NCBI RefSeq assembly: GCF_002127535.1
Contig: NZ_MUBJ01000015.1
Coordinates: 1 to 52,879 of the forward strand
DNA: 52,879 nt
Direction of reading: 5' to 3'
Origin: Xenorhabdus vietnamensis
Lineage (GTDB): Bacteria; Pseudomonadota; Gammaproteobacteria; Enterobacterales; Enterobacteriaceae
Part shown: in pieces, positions 1-9,457 of the stretch
Layout of the letters: every line of letters starts with the position of its first letter
Position numbering within the stretch: the stretch's first letter is position 1
Program-made: the position numbers and the translations under genes
Notes under the pieces: generated by a model
What the model saw: the letters and a program-made list of their open reading frames with translations, nothing else
Told to the model about the DNA's origin: nothing
Databases searched by the model: none

Positions 1-68
1 TCTTGTTCCCAGATTTTGGCAGGGGATGGCATGTGACACCGCCTTTTATTTAAGGAAGAAGAGCCCCA

Positions 69-620
69 TCATGGCACAATAGGGATTACGGCTGTAGTAC
101 TAGTACTACAGCCGTATTTGTTTTTCTCAATCGGAAATATGCCCGTAGAACAGCTTGAAATGATACGGTTTCTCAGTTTATTGATTATCAGATAACACGT
201 TAATTTTGGGATGATTACGGCTGTAGTACTAGAGTTATGTTCTGAGCGAGGTTCAAAAAATATTCTGTTAATGAGAGCGAACAAAAACAGTTTTATACCT
301 ATGGAATAACTGTAACCGATGTTTTTAGCTTGATTTAATATTATCCAAAAGGAAACAGATAAATAGATAAAGAAAAGGTAATTGAACCAATAAGATTTGG
401 AGGTGGTTATATATAATGTAATGGCGATGATAATAAAAAATAGAGTGACTCTTTTTACAGATGCCATATTTTCATAGGCCAGCCATTTTATCCAAGCAGT
501 AAAATCATCGGGTGTTTCATTTTTTACTAATGCAAAGCTTTTGAGTAGGATAATTTGTTCTGTAAAAGTAAACAGTTTTATTATTGAATTTCGGATTTTT
601 TTGTCATGAATAAATCGCAT
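69..620 (-). CDS. hypothetical small membrane protein
   Basis: I do not recognise this 183-residue reading frame. Residues 1-50 are a charged, partly amphipathic stretch. Residues about 55-72, 77-95 and 104-118 are strongly hydrophobic and look like two or three membrane helices. The last 60 residues run through the repeat and palindrome at 84-232, which makes two similar peptide pieces containing STTAVI. The present C-terminus therefore probably comes from repeat insertion, and the ancestral protein may have been only about 120 residues. The gene sits alone upstream of rlmJ on the opposite strand. It could be a spurious frame; no function is proposed. Confidence 0.4.
   Translation of the reverse strand: MRFIHDKKIRNSIIKLFTFTEQIILLKSFALVKNETPDDFTAWIKWLAYENMASVKRVTLFFIIIAITLYITTSKSYWFNYLFFIYLSVSFWIILNQAKNIGYSYSIGIKLFLFALINRIFFEPRSEHNSSTTAVIIPKLTCYLIINKLRNRIISSCSTGIFPIEKNKYGCSTSTTAVIPIVP
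84..232. repeat. 30-bp palindrome plus a 20-bp direct repeat of its left arm
   Basis: Positions 87-116 form a perfect 30-bp palindrome centred between 101 and 102. A 20-bp stretch at 84-103, including the left arm, recurs exactly at 213-232, 129 bp away. The second copy lacks the right arm. The arrangement resembles a small dispersed palindromic element or a partial duplication of one. No transposase lies beside it. Confidence 0.7.
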
Positions 621-990
621 AGTTATCCCAAATTTATCAGATTAAATATAAATTTATTTTTAATTCAGTATATTAGAATAAGTAGTGGTACTTATTCAAG
701 TATGACAATTAAACGAACTTAAAAACAGAATTTGGCCACTAATTAAACCCATTGATTAGAACTCTGGCCTCATTTTCCTCCTGTGGGGTAATCCGTTTCC
801 CCCCACTTCACCTCCTGTCAGCCTACATTTACTCTTTTTAAGATGCTATGACGGCAGTTACTTTGTTACTATGCTTCGTTGTGTTTTAGTGCTCGTGCAA
901 TGAATTGTGGGGTAATACGTGGGGTAATAAAATGATTTATCCTCATTATGTAGAACTAAAACTTATTAAAAATCAATAGGAAATAAATTA
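621..990. other. intergenic region upstream of rlmJ
   Basis: No gene is seen here. The stretch carries three copies of the decamer GTGGGGTAAT, at 783-792, 906-915 and 919-928; the last two are 13 bp apart. Near-identical tandem motifs are often found just upstream of P4-type integrase genes beside tRNA attachment sites, but neither an integrase nor a tRNA is present. A purine-rich ribosome-binding site (AGGAAAT) lies just before the rlmJ start. Confidence 0.5.
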
Positions 991-1833
991 ATGCTAAGTT
1001 ATCGTCACAGTTTCCATGCCGGCAACCATGCCGATGTGTTAAAACACACAGTGCAAAGCCTGATCATTGAATCACTTAAATTAAAAGAAAAATCTTTTCT
1101 GTATCTGGATACGCATTCTGGCGCAGGTCGTTATCAATTGAGTGGAGAACATGCCGAGCGTACGGGAGAGTATCTGGAAGGTATTGCTCGTATTTGGCAG
1201 CGTGATGATATCCCCGAAGAATTTGCGGCGTACATAGGTGCCGTGAAGGCGTTGAATCCGCATGGCTCTTTACGTTATTACCCTGGTTCTCCGCTGATTG
1301 CTCGTCACTTGTTGCGGGAGCATGATGAACTTAATCTGAGTGAATTACATTCCAGTGACTATCCTTTGTTGCGTACAGAATTCTCCCGTGACATACGTGC
1401 CCGTGTCCTGCGGGAAGATGGTTTCCAGCAGTTGAAATCAAAACTGCCACCAAGAAGCCGTCGCGGGTTTGTGCTGATCGACCCATCTTATGAATTGAAA
1501 TCGGATTATCAAAGTGTTGTTCAGAGCATTCATGAAGGGTATAAGCGCTTTGCGACAGGCACTTATGCGCTGTGGTATCCCGTTGTCCTGCGTCAGCAGA
1601 TTAAACGTTTGGTGAAGCAACTGGAAGCAACAGGCATCCGCAAGATTTTACAAATTGAACTTGGCGTGCGTCCTGACAGTGATCAACGTGGTATGACGGC
1701 ATCAGGCATGATTGTCATTAATCCACCGTGGAAATTAGAGCAGCAGATGAAGGCTGCATTGCCTTGGCTGCATCAGGTATTGGTTCCTGAAGGTACAGGG
1801 CATGCAACAGTAGAATGGATTGTACCTGAATAA
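991..1833 (+). CDS. rlmJ: 23S rRNA (adenine-2030 N6) methyltransferase RlmJ
   Basis: The 280-residue protein has the same length as E. coli RlmJ (YhiR), which uses S-adenosylmethionine to methylate A2030 of 23S rRNA on naked RNA in the cytoplasm. The N-terminus (SYRHSFHAGNHADVLKH) is the family signature. The catalytic IDPSYE motif, the DPPY-like motif of N6-adenine methyltransferases, lies near residue 164. The ATG start is preceded by AGGAAAT. The gene is followed by gor in the same orientation, as in E. coli, although 207 bp separate them, so a separate gor promoter is likely. The gene is intact. Confidence 0.95.
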   Translation: MLSYRHSFHAGNHADVLKHTVQSLIIESLKLKEKSFLYLDTHSGAGRYQLSGEHAERTGEYLEGIARIWQRDDIPEEFAAYIGAVKALNPHGSLRYYPGSPLIARHLLREHDELNLSELHSSDYPLLRTEFSRDIRARVLREDGFQQLKSKLPPRSRRGFVLIDPSYELKSDYQSVVQSIHEGYKRFATGTYALWYPVVLRQQIKRLVKQLEATGIRKILQIELGVRPDSDQRGMTASGMIVINPPWKLEQQMKAALPWLHQVLVPEGTGHATVEWIVPE

Positions 1834-2040
1834 GGTAAGGGTTCCGCATAGCGTTATTATTAAGTGTATTGTCATTTAATGGATTATCTCTGAGTACGTT
1901 ATGGCGTGATATCACTCAATAGTTGTGGCCTATGGTAATGAAAGCCAGAATCATCCTCCGTCAGTGATAACTTTTTGTAATAATAGACGCCAGGTTGAAC
2001 TTTAGCAGTAACTTAATTGATTAGACGGAAGTGACCTAAG

Positions 2041-3393
2041 ATGAATAAACATTATGATTATATTGCAATTGGTGGCGGCAGTGGTGGCATTGCTTCTATT
2101 AACCGTGCAGCCATGTATGGGCAGAAATGTGCCCTGATTGAAGCAAAAGCATTAGGTGGAACATGTGTTAATGTGGGCTGTGTACCGAAGAAAGTGATGT
2201 GGCACGCTGCTCAAGTTGCGGAATCTATTCATCAATATGGTCCCGATTATGGTTTTGATACCACCGTCAATCATTTTGACTGGAAAAAACTGGTTGCCAG
2301 CCGTACTGCCTATATTGATCGCATCCACCAATCGTATGAGCGCGTATTGGGGAACAATAAGGTGGATGTCGTTCAAGGCTTCGCTCGTTTTGTTGATGCG
2401 CATACTGTTGAAGTTAATGGTGAAAAAATCACCGCAGACCATATCCTGATCGCAACAGGTGGTCGTCCAGTACGCCCCGATATTCCCGGTGCGGAATATG
2501 GCATTGATTCAGATGGTTTCTTCGAGCTTAATGAAATGCCGAAACGTGTTGCTGTCGTGGGGGCTGGTTATATTGCGGTTGAAATCGCTGGTGTTTTGAA
2601 TGCGTTGGGCAGTGAAACTCATCTATTTGTCCGTAAACATGCACCTTTACGCTCTTTCGACCCGATGATTGTGGAAACACTGTTGGAAGTCATCAAAAAT
2701 GAAGGGCCAATACTACATACGGAAGCAATAGTACAATCCGTGATTAAAAATAGTGATGGCAGCCTGACGATTAAATTGCAAGATGGCCGGGAGCAGACGG
2801 TTGATACGTTAATCTGGGCGATTGGGCGTGAACCAATGACGGATAAGCTGAATCTGGCTGCGACAGGTATTGCGCTGAATGAAAAAGGTTATATTCAAGT
2901 CGATAAATATCAGAACACGAATGTCAGCGGTATTTATGCGGTTGGTGATAATACAGGGGCGGTGGAATTGACGCCAGTAGCTGTTGCTGCAGGGCGTCGT
3001 CTGTCAGAGCGCCTGTTTAATAACAAACCGGAAGAGCACTTGGATTACTCCAATATACCAACCGTGGTATTCAGCCATCCCCCCATTGGCATCGTGGGAT
3101 TGACGGAGCCACAGGCCAAGGCCGAGTATGGTGAAGATCAGGTTAAGGTTTATACATCATCATTTACCGCAATGTATACTGCCGTGACACAACACCGCCA
3201 GCCATGCCGCATGAAACTGGTCTGTGTGGGAGCCAATGAGAAGATAGTCGGCATCCACGGTATTGGCTTTGGAATGGATGAAATGCTGCAAGGTTTTGCG
3301 GTTGCCCTGAAAATGGGAGCAACGAAAAAGGATTTCGATAATACGGTTGCGATCCATCCGACTGCGGCGGAAGAGTTTGTTACCATGAGGTAA
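2041..3393 (+). CDS. gor: glutathione-disulfide reductase
   Basis: The 450-residue flavoprotein reduces glutathione disulfide with NADPH in the cytosol, keeping the thiol pool reduced. It has the FAD-binding GGGSGG motif at residues 11-16 and the redox-active disulfide [13 protein letters not shown] near residues 39-51. The NAD(P)-binding GAGYIAVE motif is near residue 175, followed by arginine-bearing VRKHAPLR, which suits NADPH preference. The C-terminal dimerisation domain carries the catalytic HPTAAEE. Length equals that of E. coli Gor. A rho-independent terminator follows at 3456. It is intact and syntenic with rlmJ. Confidence 0.97.
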   Translation: MNKHYDYIAIGGGSGGIASINRAAMYGQKCALIEAKALGGTCVNVGCVPKKVMWHAAQVAESIHQYGPDYGFDTTVNHFDWKKLVASRTAYIDRIHQSYERVLGNNKVDVVQGFARFVDAHTVEVNGEKITADHILIATGGRPVRPDIPGAEYGIDSDGFFELNEMPKRVAVVGAGYIAVEIAGVLNALGSETHLFVRKHAPLRSFDPMIVETLLEVIKNEGPILHTEAIVQSVIKNSDGSLTIKLQDGREQTVDTLIWAIGREPMTDKLNLAATGIALNEKGYIQVDKYQNTNVSGIYAVGDNTGAVELTPVAVAAGRRLSERLFNNKPEEHLDYSNIPTVVFSHPPIGIVGLTEPQAKAEYGEDQVKVYTSSFTAMYTAVTQHRQPCRMKLVCVGANEKIVGIHGIGFGMDEMLQGFAVALKMGATKKDFDNTVAIHPTAAEEFVTMR

Positions 3394-3455
3394 TTTTGTA
3401 AAAAAGCCGCTGGCATTGCTTTTCAAATAATAACAATCTGGGATTTTGATAATTA

Positions 3456-3486
3456 GGTCAGGTGCTTTAGTGCCCTGACCCTTTTT
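3456..3486 (+). terminator. rho-independent terminator after gor
   Basis: A GGTCAGG/CCTGACC stem with a short loop is followed by CTTTTT, 60 bp after the gor stop codon. Confidence 0.75.
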
Positions 3487-3651
3487 GCATTTATGAATCT
3501 TAAAAAGCTCCGTTGTTGGGAGATTTTGTGATCTGAATGATGATATGGGTATGGCTATAAGAATATGTATAAGGGAAGATCTTAGAAAGAACGTTGACGG
3601 TCTGATTTTTCTTATGCTGCTTACCCTATTAAACCATTTTAAGGATCTATA

Positions 3652-4038
3652 ATGTTTTCTAAAGAGTATTTGGTTGACGATAACCACCTCGATTTTCAAG
3701 GTATTGCTGATGGGCTTTATTATCCGTTCTATTTAGAATGGGCGCGACATGCATTTATGAAAGAGGCGTTAGGCTTAGACTTGGAAGAGGAATTCAAAGC
3801 TGGCCGCATGCATATCATTCTTGAATATAGTCTGCGTTTTAGAAAAAGCCTCCAACAAGGAAATAAAATGCAGGTAACTTGTAAGGTTACCAAGAACGAA
3901 AAGCGTAATCGGGTTAATTTTGAGCAACAAATTTTGGTTGATGGTGTTGTATACGCTGACGCAACATTCGTGGCTACTTGTTTAGTAAATGGGCGTCCAA
4001 CAGTGCCTGAAATTGTTATGAATGCCATTGTTGATTGA
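3652..4038 (+). CDS. hotdog-fold acyl-CoA thioesterase (4HBT family)
   Basis: The 128-residue protein looks like a single 4-hydroxybenzoyl-CoA-thioesterase/YbgC-type hotdog domain, which hydrolyses acyl-CoA thioesters in the cytoplasm. The family pattern of an early aspartate followed by a helix with tyrosines and an acidic residue is seen in residues about 14-35 (DFQGIADGLYYPFYLEWAR). The usual DxxGHV loop is altered here to DFQGIADG, so the substrate cannot be guessed and activity is less certain. An AAGGA ribosome-binding site precedes the ATG. The gene stands alone between two hairpin terminators and has its own long leader. Confidence 0.7.
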   Translation: MFSKEYLVDDNHLDFQGIADGLYYPFYLEWARHAFMKEALGLDLEEEFKAGRMHIILEYSLRFRKSLQQGNKMQVTCKVTKNEKRNRVNFEQQILVDGVVYADATFVATCLVNGRPTVPEIVMNAIVD

Positions 4039-4120
4039 TTGCTTTCAAACAGAAAAATATCGCTATACAAGGATGTAGGATGTTTAGCTAATGCTTGGTC
4101 AGTAGTATGTCTTTATCATA

Positions 4121-4155
4121 ACAGAGCAAGCTGTCACACTTGCTCTGTTTTGTTT
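4121..4155. terminator. rho-independent terminator between thioesterase and lsrK
   Basis: A perfect 10-bp stem (ACAGAGCAAG / CTTGCTCTGT, 4121-4130 with 4139-4148) is followed by TTTGTTTG. It lies between two convergent genes and serves the thioesterase gene; it may also stop lsrK transcription. Confidence 0.75.
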
Positions 4156-4166
4156 GTTAATAGCGA

Positions 4167-5759
4167 TTACAACCCCGGAGCCTTCCACAATGAAGTCGTC
4201 AGCCCATCATCCACCAGATGAAGTTGGTCTGCATATACCGCTTGCCAATCTTTCTTCGCTTTTTGATAAACCTCGCGGTGGCTTAAATTCGGCTGGTATT
4301 CTCGCTCCCAACGTACCAATTTTTCTCCTGTGGCGGGCAGTGAGTTATATAACCCAACGCCAACACCTGCGGCAATCGCACAACCCAGAGCAGTTGCTTC
4401 TTTAACCACGGGTACTCGTACTGGCAGCCCGGTAACGTCAGCCAAAATTTGGCTCCAGAGCTTGCCTTTTGAGCCGCCACCTGCAAACACCAGTGAGTCA
4501 GGCTGGACACCAGAGAATGCCGAAACCATATCGAGGTTACACGCCGAGACAATAGCCGCGTTCTCTTCCAGTGCGCGAAATAGCGTTGCCTTGTTGCATT
4601 TTTCCGGATCAATCGAGAGATTGAGGAAAGACGGAGCCGCGTGATACCACGATTTAAAACGCATGACATCGGAGAAAATCGGCATAACACCATGCGCTCC
4701 GGCAGGAACCCGCGCTGCCATATCTTCCAGCAGATTGTAGGTATCAACGCCCAATCGTTCTGCCAGCAGTTTTTCTTCTGCGCAGAACGCATCACGGAAC
4801 CAACGCATGGTGAGACCGGTAAAGAAACTGATGGATTCTGCCTGTGCCATGCCGGGAATAACATGCGGGTTGATGCGGATATTCATGTTTGGATCAGTGA
4901 TCGGTTCCGGCAGGTTAACAACTTGCTGCCAGAATGTTCCGCCGAGCACTGCGGTTTGGGCGGGTTTGACGACACCGATGCCAAGACAGCCGAGCTGAAC
5001 GTCCCCACCGCCCATAATCACGGGAGTACCGCTGTTCAGGCCACATTCTGCCGCTGCTTGTTCCGTGATATAGCCGAGCAAAGTCCCTGTTTCTTTGACG
5101 GGGGAGAGTATATCTGAGCGCAGTCCAGCCATTTCCAGCAGGCTTGGGCGCCAATTGCGGCTGACTAAATCCAGCATTCCTGTTGTGCCTGCGTTAGAGG
5201 GGTCAACGGCCAGCTCGCCACTTAACATATAAGCCAGCCAATCGCTGATCATGGTTAAGGTGCTGGCTTGCCGATAGATATCAGGGCGGTGATGCGCCAG
5301 CCAAAGCAGGCGTGGCATTGCCCCCAGTGCCAATGTTTGGCCAGAATAGCGGTAGACATCATACTCAAAGGTATTGTTGTAAAGCTCTTTCAGCTCGCTG
5401 ACTTCATGACTGGAACGAGCATCCACGTTGGCACACGCCCAGATAGGATCGCCCTTGCGATTATAAAGGACAATACCTTCCCGCATTGAACAGGCGGCAA
5501 CGCCTTGAATCGCGTTGGCAGGCAGTTCCGCCTTTTGCAGTGCCTGCCGAATGCATTGGCAGGCCAGTTGCCAGTTGTTTTTTAGATCAAATTCCATCGA
5601 ACCCGCAACATTCGGTACAGGTTGATGTACCCACTCAGTTTGCCCAACGGAAACTTGATTCCCTTCGAGATCAAATATAACTGCACGGATACTGCCAGTT
5701 CCTGCATCAAGCGCCATCAGATACTTCCTTGATGGGTGAACATGAGCGCGTTGATTCAT
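4167..5759 (-). CDS. lsrK: autoinducer-2 kinase LsrK
   Basis: The 530-residue FGGY-family kinase matches E. coli LsrK in length and almost throughout in sequence. It uses ATP to phosphorylate AI-2 (the open form of DPD), trapping it in the cell and making the ligand of LsrR. The N-terminal ATPase motif [13 protein letters not shown] starts near residue 15. The GGGDVQLG motif near residue 250 contains the likely catalytic aspartate, and [13 protein letters not shown] near residue 430 is the C-terminal nucleotide-binding motif. lsrK lies directly downstream of lsrR on the same strand with a 74-bp gap, as expected. It is intact, which suggests AI-2 still enters or is made available inside the cell. 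Confidence 0.96.
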   Translation of the reverse strand: MNQRAHVHPSRKYLMALDAGTGSIRAVIFDLEGNQVSVGQTEWVHQPVPNVAGSMEFDLKNNWQLACQCIRQALQKAELPANAIQGVAACSMREGIVLYNRKGDPIWACANVDARSSHEVSELKELYNNTFEYDVYRYSGQTLALGAMPRLLWLAHHRPDIYRQASTLTMISDWLAYMLSGELAVDPSNAGTTGMLDLVSRNWRPSLLEMAGLRSDILSPVKETGTLLGYITEQAAAECGLNSGTPVIMGGGDVQLGCLGIGVVKPAQTAVLGGTFWQQVVNLPEPITDPNMNIRINPHVIPGMAQAESISFFTGLTMRWFRDAFCAEEKLLAERLGVDTYNLLEDMAARVPAGAHGVMPIFSDVMRFKSWYHAAPSFLNLSIDPEKCNKATLFRALEENAAIVSACNLDMVSAFSGVQPDSLVFAGGGSKGKLWSQILADVTGLPVRVPVVKEATALGCAIAAGVGVGLYNSLPATGEKLVRWEREYQPNLSHREVYQKAKKDWQAVYADQLHLVDDGLTTSLWKAPGL

Positions 5760-5833
5760 GATGCTATCCTCGTCTGTTGTTATCTTCTTTTTATTCGATA
5801 TGGCACAGGGGATGGATAGAGATTATTAGTCGA

Positions 5834-6799
5834 TCAAATCAGCATAGCTCTCGCGGTTTGTTCTTCTGTCACCAGTGAATTGATGTAGCTTCCTTTTAGT
5901 GCAGCAACGACAGCGTCTGCTTTTTCGATGCCACCTGCTACACCAATCACATTCGGGATGGTTTTCATTTCTGGTAAAGAGATACCGATCAACTCCTTAT
6001 GGATATCAATATCGCTGACCAGTTCACCTTCCTCATTGAAGAAATAACCAAGAATATCTCCGACAGCCCCTTTGCGGCCAAACATCAGTTGTTCGCCATC
6101 GCTGATATAGCCGGAACGCATGATAGTTGCGTTTTGCTTCTGGTTTATGGCACCAATCCCGACAATAGCAATATCGGCTGCACAGGCAGCTAAAATCACG
6201 TCCCGTACACTGCGTTCTTCACGGAATGTTGCCGCGATTTGATGTGTGGAGGCTCGCAGTGGTGCAGGAATGATGCTGACAGGACAGGCTGCATCAAGTT
6301 GGCCGATGCCAGTCATGTAAGGGCCAACACCTCCCGATAGCGTCACCAGCCGAATTTGCTGGGATGAGATAAAACCGCTCAGATGCTGTAAAGTGCACAT
6401 GGGAGTTTCACCAAATCCAATTGCTAATAGCTGGTGTGGTTCAATCAATGCCATCAACAGATGAGCGGCTCCGATACCGAGACGGGCATTCAGATTCATG
6501 CCGTCAAGGGTGGGTAATACGCGAACCTGTTTGAGATTAAAGCGTTTTTGCAAGGCATCTTCCAATTCCAAACACCCTTCATAGCGTGAATTGATTTGAA
6601 CGCGGATCACGCCAGACTGCCGCCCTTTTTCTAACAGACGGGAGACTTTGAGCCGACTGAGGCCGAGCAATTCACCGATGTCGCCTTGCGTCAGACCATC
6701 GTGATAGTAAAACCAGGCAATTCGGGCCATTAGTTCTTCTTCACTCATGCTGTTTCCTGGATAGTTGTGACCTGAATAGTCAGTTTCCTTGGATGGCAT
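5834..6799 (-). CDS. lsrR: lsr operon transcriptional repressor LsrR
   Basis: The 321-residue SorC/DeoR-type regulator represses the lsr genes until phospho-AI-2 binds and releases it from DNA. The N-terminal helix-turn-helix lies at about residues 30-60 ([20 protein letters not shown]). The sugar-phosphate-binding domain follows, with characteristic [18 protein letters not shown] and [11 protein letters not shown] segments. E. coli LsrR is 317 residues; the start is chosen at the furthest ATG, and an internal ATG at residue 18 is an alternative. It is divergent from lsrB and faces the gap where lsrACD normally begins. The gene looks fully functional. Confidence 0.95.
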   Translation of the reverse strand: MPSKETDYSGHNYPGNSMSEEELMARIAWFYYHDGLTQGDIGELLGLSRLKVSRLLEKGRQSGVIRVQINSRYEGCLELEDALQKRFNLKQVRVLPTLDGMNLNARLGIGAAHLLMALIEPHQLLAIGFGETPMCTLQHLSGFISSQQIRLVTLSGGVGPYMTGIGQLDAACPVSIIPAPLRASTHQIAATFREERSVRDVILAACAADIAIVGIGAINQKQNATIMRSGYISDGEQLMFGRKGAVGDILGYFFNEEGELVSDIDIHKELIGISLPEMKTIPNVIGVAGGIEKADAVVAALKGSYINSLVTEEQTARAMLI

Positions 6800-6856
6800 A
6801 TTTCTCTCTTCTGATACTAATTGTTTTTGATTGATTTGGTTGACATAACACCTTCT

Positions 6857-6865
6857 TTATCCACA
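6857..6865 (+). promoter_or_regulatory. consensus DnaA box
   Basis: The sequence is TTATCCACA, an exact match to the high-affinity DnaA site, 58 bp upstream of the lsrR start. A single box may be chance. Confidence 0.35.
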
Positions 6866-6882
6866 AAGAAAGAATAGGCACG

Positions 6883-6910
6883 AAAGCCCCTGATATACCA
6901 GAGGCTTTTT
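6883..6910 (+). terminator. terminator-like hairpin upstream of lsrR
   Basis: AAAGCC pairs with GGCTTT around a partly paired loop and is followed by further Ts, reading rightward. It has no gene immediately to its left on the plus strand. It could be the end of a lost gene, an attenuator in the lsrB leader, or chance. Confidence 0.4.
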
Positions 6911-6925
6911 GTGAAAATTTGAACA
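6910..6925 (+). promoter_or_regulatory. possible CRP-cAMP site in the lsrR-lsrB interval
   Basis: TGTGA, six bases, then GAACA matches the left half of the CRP consensus fully and the right half three out of five. lsr operons of enteric bacteria are CRP-activated from this interval, so a site is expected, but the match is moderate. Confidence 0.3.
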
Positions 6926-7097
6926 TATTTTAATATAATTTTAACTTTTCCACAGAATGTGATCGAAATACTGCAAAAATTCCAAATTATGAATTAGAGT
7001 TTTGAACAAAAATATTTTTAATAAATAAATGCTCATATTTGGTTGTATTAGTGTCAGAAACGAGAGCTCGGAATTACATAAATTACAGTGATGTGAC

Positions 7098-7449
7098 ATG
7101 GTGATGCTATCACTAATACAGATAATCCATTTTTCCTGAAACTGACTGTGAATTTTACTGACAGTGTACCAGTCAGCCTTAGTCCCACTGGTGACGTTGG
7201 TATTGGTTGGGTGCTTGAGCAGAATTGTTAAGCTGGATTTATATCAGCAATATTATGGCTGGAGCAATTCTCTTGGTGACGGAAATACTGCTGTTTTACA
7301 TGGTTAATCTATGGATGCTGGATATTAATGTATTGTTGTTCAGTGCCAGTAATTTTATCAGTACCGTTACCAAATTTGTGATAGGTAGCAACATTGGTAG
7401 TCTTCTGTTTCACAACAATATATTTTTGAAACGTAAAAGACACTCCTGA
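7098..7449 (+). pseudogene. decayed coding remnant, unidentified
   Basis: Two consecutive plus-strand stretches look protein-like but are broken by stops and frame changes. The first, about 7098-7231, encodes a beta-strand-like piece including LTVNFTDSVPVSLSPTGDVG. The second continues in another frame to 7449. One frame of the middle part reads GWSNSLGDGNTAVLHG, reminiscent of repeats in secreted or surface proteins. I cannot match either piece to LsrA, LsrC or LsrD. It may be debris left by the event that removed the transporter genes. Confidence 0.3.
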
Positions 7450-7485
7450 CACATGGTGTTGAGACAAGAATAGACGGAGATAAGT

Positions 7486-8505
7486 ATGAAAGCACCAACA
7501 ATAAAAAAGCTGGCTTTGGCTGCTGCATTCAGTATGGCGAGTACCTTTTGGGCTCAGGCGGCAGAGAAGGTTGCATTTATTCCTAAATTGGTCGGTGTTG
7601 GTTTTTTTACCAGTAGTGGTCAAGGTGCAGTGGAGGCTGGCAAGGCACTGGGCATTGAAGTGACTTACGATGGCCCGACAGAATCAAGTATGGTAGAGCA
7701 GGTTCAGCTTATCAATAAATTCGTCAATCAAGGTTATAACGCGGTTGTGGTATCAGCAGTGTCAACGAATGGTTTGTGCCCTGCCCTGAAACGTGCCATG
7801 AAGCGCGGAGTCAAGGTATTGACGTGGGATTCAGATACATCACCAGAATGCCGTTCTATTTATGTCACCCAAGGAACGTCAAAACAATTGGGGGGGCTTC
7901 TGGTGGATATGGCTGCTAATCAGGTGAAAAAAGAAAAAGCGAAGGTAGCATTTTTTTATTCCAGTCCGGTGGTGGCAGATCAGAACCAGTGGGTAAAAGA
8001 AGCCAAGATAAAGATCACCGCGGAACATCCTGACTGGGAAATTGTTACTACACGGCTTGGGTATAACGATGCTACTAAATCTTTGCAGACAGCAGAAGGT
8101 ATTTTGAAAGCGTGGGGGGATTTGGATGTGATTATTGCTCCGGATGCCAACGCCTTGCCTGCGGCAGCTCAGGCAGCAGAAAACCTGAAACGACAGGATG
8201 TTGCGATCGTTGGGTTCAGTACTCCAAATGTAATGCGCCCTTATGTTGAAAATGGTACGGTCAAACAGTTCGCTCTGTGGGATGTGGTCAAGCAGGGCAA
8301 AATAGCCATTCACGTTGCCAATGAGATATTGCAAAAAGGCGATTTGAATGTGGGAGATAAATTGAATATTCCTGATGTTGGCAACATTGAAGTTTCACCT
8401 AACAGCGTGCAGGGATACCGTTATGAAGCGAAAGGCAACGGTATCGTCGTTATGCCGGAGCGGGTGATCTTCACCAAAGACAATATTAATCAATACGATT
8501 TCTAA
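7486..8505 (+). CDS. lsrB: autoinducer-2 substrate-binding protein LsrB
   Basis: The 339-residue periplasmic binding protein recognises AI-2 and normally delivers it to the LsrACD ABC transporter. A signal peptide (residues 1-26, ending FWAQAA) precedes the mature protein. Ligand-contact segments known from Salmonella LsrB are present: a lysine in FIPKLVG, TWDSD, VADQNQW and [11 protein letters not shown]. Length and C-terminus ([15 protein letters not shown]) match E. coli LsrB. It leads the lsrBFG cluster. Its transporter partner is absent from the window, so it may hand AI-2 to an unlinked transporter, act as a sensor or be a leftover. The open reading frame shows no decay. Confidence 0.95.
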   Translation: MKAPTIKKLALAAAFSMASTFWAQAAEKVAFIPKLVGVGFFTSSGQGAVEAGKALGIEVTYDGPTESSMVEQVQLINKFVNQGYNAVVVSAVSTNGLCPALKRAMKRGVKVLTWDSDTSPECRSIYVTQGTSKQLGGLLVDMAANQVKKEKAKVAFFYSSPVVADQNQWVKEAKIKITAEHPDWEIVTTRLGYNDATKSLQTAEGILKAWGDLDVIIAPDANALPAAAQAAENLKRQDVAIVGFSTPNVMRPYVENGTVKQFALWDVVKQGKIAIHVANEILQKGDLNVGDKLNIPDVGNIEVSPNSVQGYRYEAKGNGIVVMPERVIFTKDNINQYDF

Positions 8506-8571
8506 TTAAGACGATTTCTGATTCATGGGGCTGACATGCAGCCTGACTCTGACACCTTTCTGGAGGAAGAA

Positions 8572-9456
8572 ATGGCAGATTTAGACGATATCAAAGACGG
8601 TAAAGATTTTGGCATTGATACACCGCAAAAGAACACGTTGTTTGAACTGAAAGGCTGTGGTGCGCTGGATTGGGGCATGCAATCCCGTTTGTCTCGAATT
8701 TTTAATCCCACTACCAACAGAACGGTGATGCTGGCATTTGACCATGGTTATTTTCAGGGGCCAACGACGGGTTTGGAGCGTATTGATATCAATATTGCCC
8801 CGTTGTTTGAACATACCGATGTGCTGATGTGTACCCGTGGCATTCTGCGCAGTCAGGTTCCGCCTGCAACCAATAAACCTGTGGTCTTGCGTGCCTCTGG
8901 TGCCAATTCCATTCTGACTGAGCTATCCAATGAAGCTGTTGCGGTGGCGATGGAAGATGCACTTCGTCTCAACGTCTGTGCGGTAGCGGCACAGGTTTAT
9001 ATTGGTTCAGAACACGAACACCAATCCATCAAAAACATTATCAAGCTGGTGGATCAAGGATCCCGTTATGGTATGCCAACTATGGCAGTGACGGGTGTCG
9101 GCAAAGATATGGCTCGTGATCAACGTTATTTCTCGCTGGCGACTCGCATTGCAGCCGAAATGGGGGCGAACATTATCAAAACCTATTACGTCGATAGCGG
9201 TTTTGAGCGGATTGCAGCGGGTTGTCCGGTGCCGATTGTGATTGCGGGCGGCAAGAAATTACCGGAGCTGGATGCACTGAATATGTGCTATCAGGCGATT
9301 GATCAGGGTGCATCTGGGGTAGACATGGGACGCAATATTTTCCAATCAGAAGCTCCTGTTGCGATGCTGAAAGCGGTACAGGCTGTGGTGCATCACAATG
9401 AGAAACCCGCTCAGGCTTATGAAGTTTTCCTCAGTGAAAAAGCCAAGGGGGAATGA
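8572..9456 (+). CDS. lsrF: 3-hydroxy-2,4-pentadione 5-phosphate thiolase LsrF
   Basis: The 294-residue class I aldolase-fold enzyme transfers the acetyl group of the phospho-AI-2 breakdown intermediate to CoA, giving dihydroxyacetone phosphate and acetyl-CoA. The start at [13 protein letters not shown] matches E. coli LsrF. Family segments are conserved: [33 protein letters not shown] and IIKTYYV (the lysine is the likely Schiff-base residue), with phosphate-binding glycines in IAGGKK and GVDMGRN. It ends one base before the lsrG start, indicating co-translation. An upstream in-frame start is possible but would add 12 unconserved residues. Confidence 0.95.
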   Translation: MADLDDIKDGKDFGIDTPQKNTLFELKGCGALDWGMQSRLSRIFNPTTNRTVMLAFDHGYFQGPTTGLERIDINIAPLFEHTDVLMCTRGILRSQVPPATNKPVVLRASGANSILTELSNEAVAVAMEDALRLNVCAVAAQVYIGSEHEHQSIKNIIKLVDQGSRYGMPTMAVTGVGKDMARDQRYFSLATRIAAEMGANIIKTYYVDSGFERIAAGCPVPIVIAGGKKLPELDALNMCYQAIDQGASGVDMGRNIFQSEAPVAMLKAVQAVVHHNEKPAQAYEVFLSEKAKGE

Positions 9457-9457
9457 T

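Larger units (their letters stand above)
6800..7485. other. lsrR-lsrB interval at the place of missing lsrACD
   Basis: In E. coli the divergent interval is followed by lsrA, lsrC and lsrD (about 4 kb) before lsrB. Here only about 690 bp lie between the lsrR and lsrB starts and no intact transporter gene is present. Contents: a DnaA box, a terminator-like hairpin, a possible CRP site, an inverted repeat GTGATGCTATCAC at 7101-7113 that could be an operator, and decayed coding sequence at 7098-7449. lsrB has its own good ribosome-binding site (GGAGATAAGT). Confidence 0.7.

Noticed and set aside
4641..5117. 158-residue plus-strand frame inside lsrK
   Set aside because: It is antisense to the conserved kinase gene and has no independent support.
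7225..7449. 74-residue hydrophobic frame before lsrB as a possible LsrD remnant
   Set aside because: I could not see LsrC or LsrD motifs; hydrophobicity of AT-rich DNA is enough to explain it. It is listed only as undefined debris.
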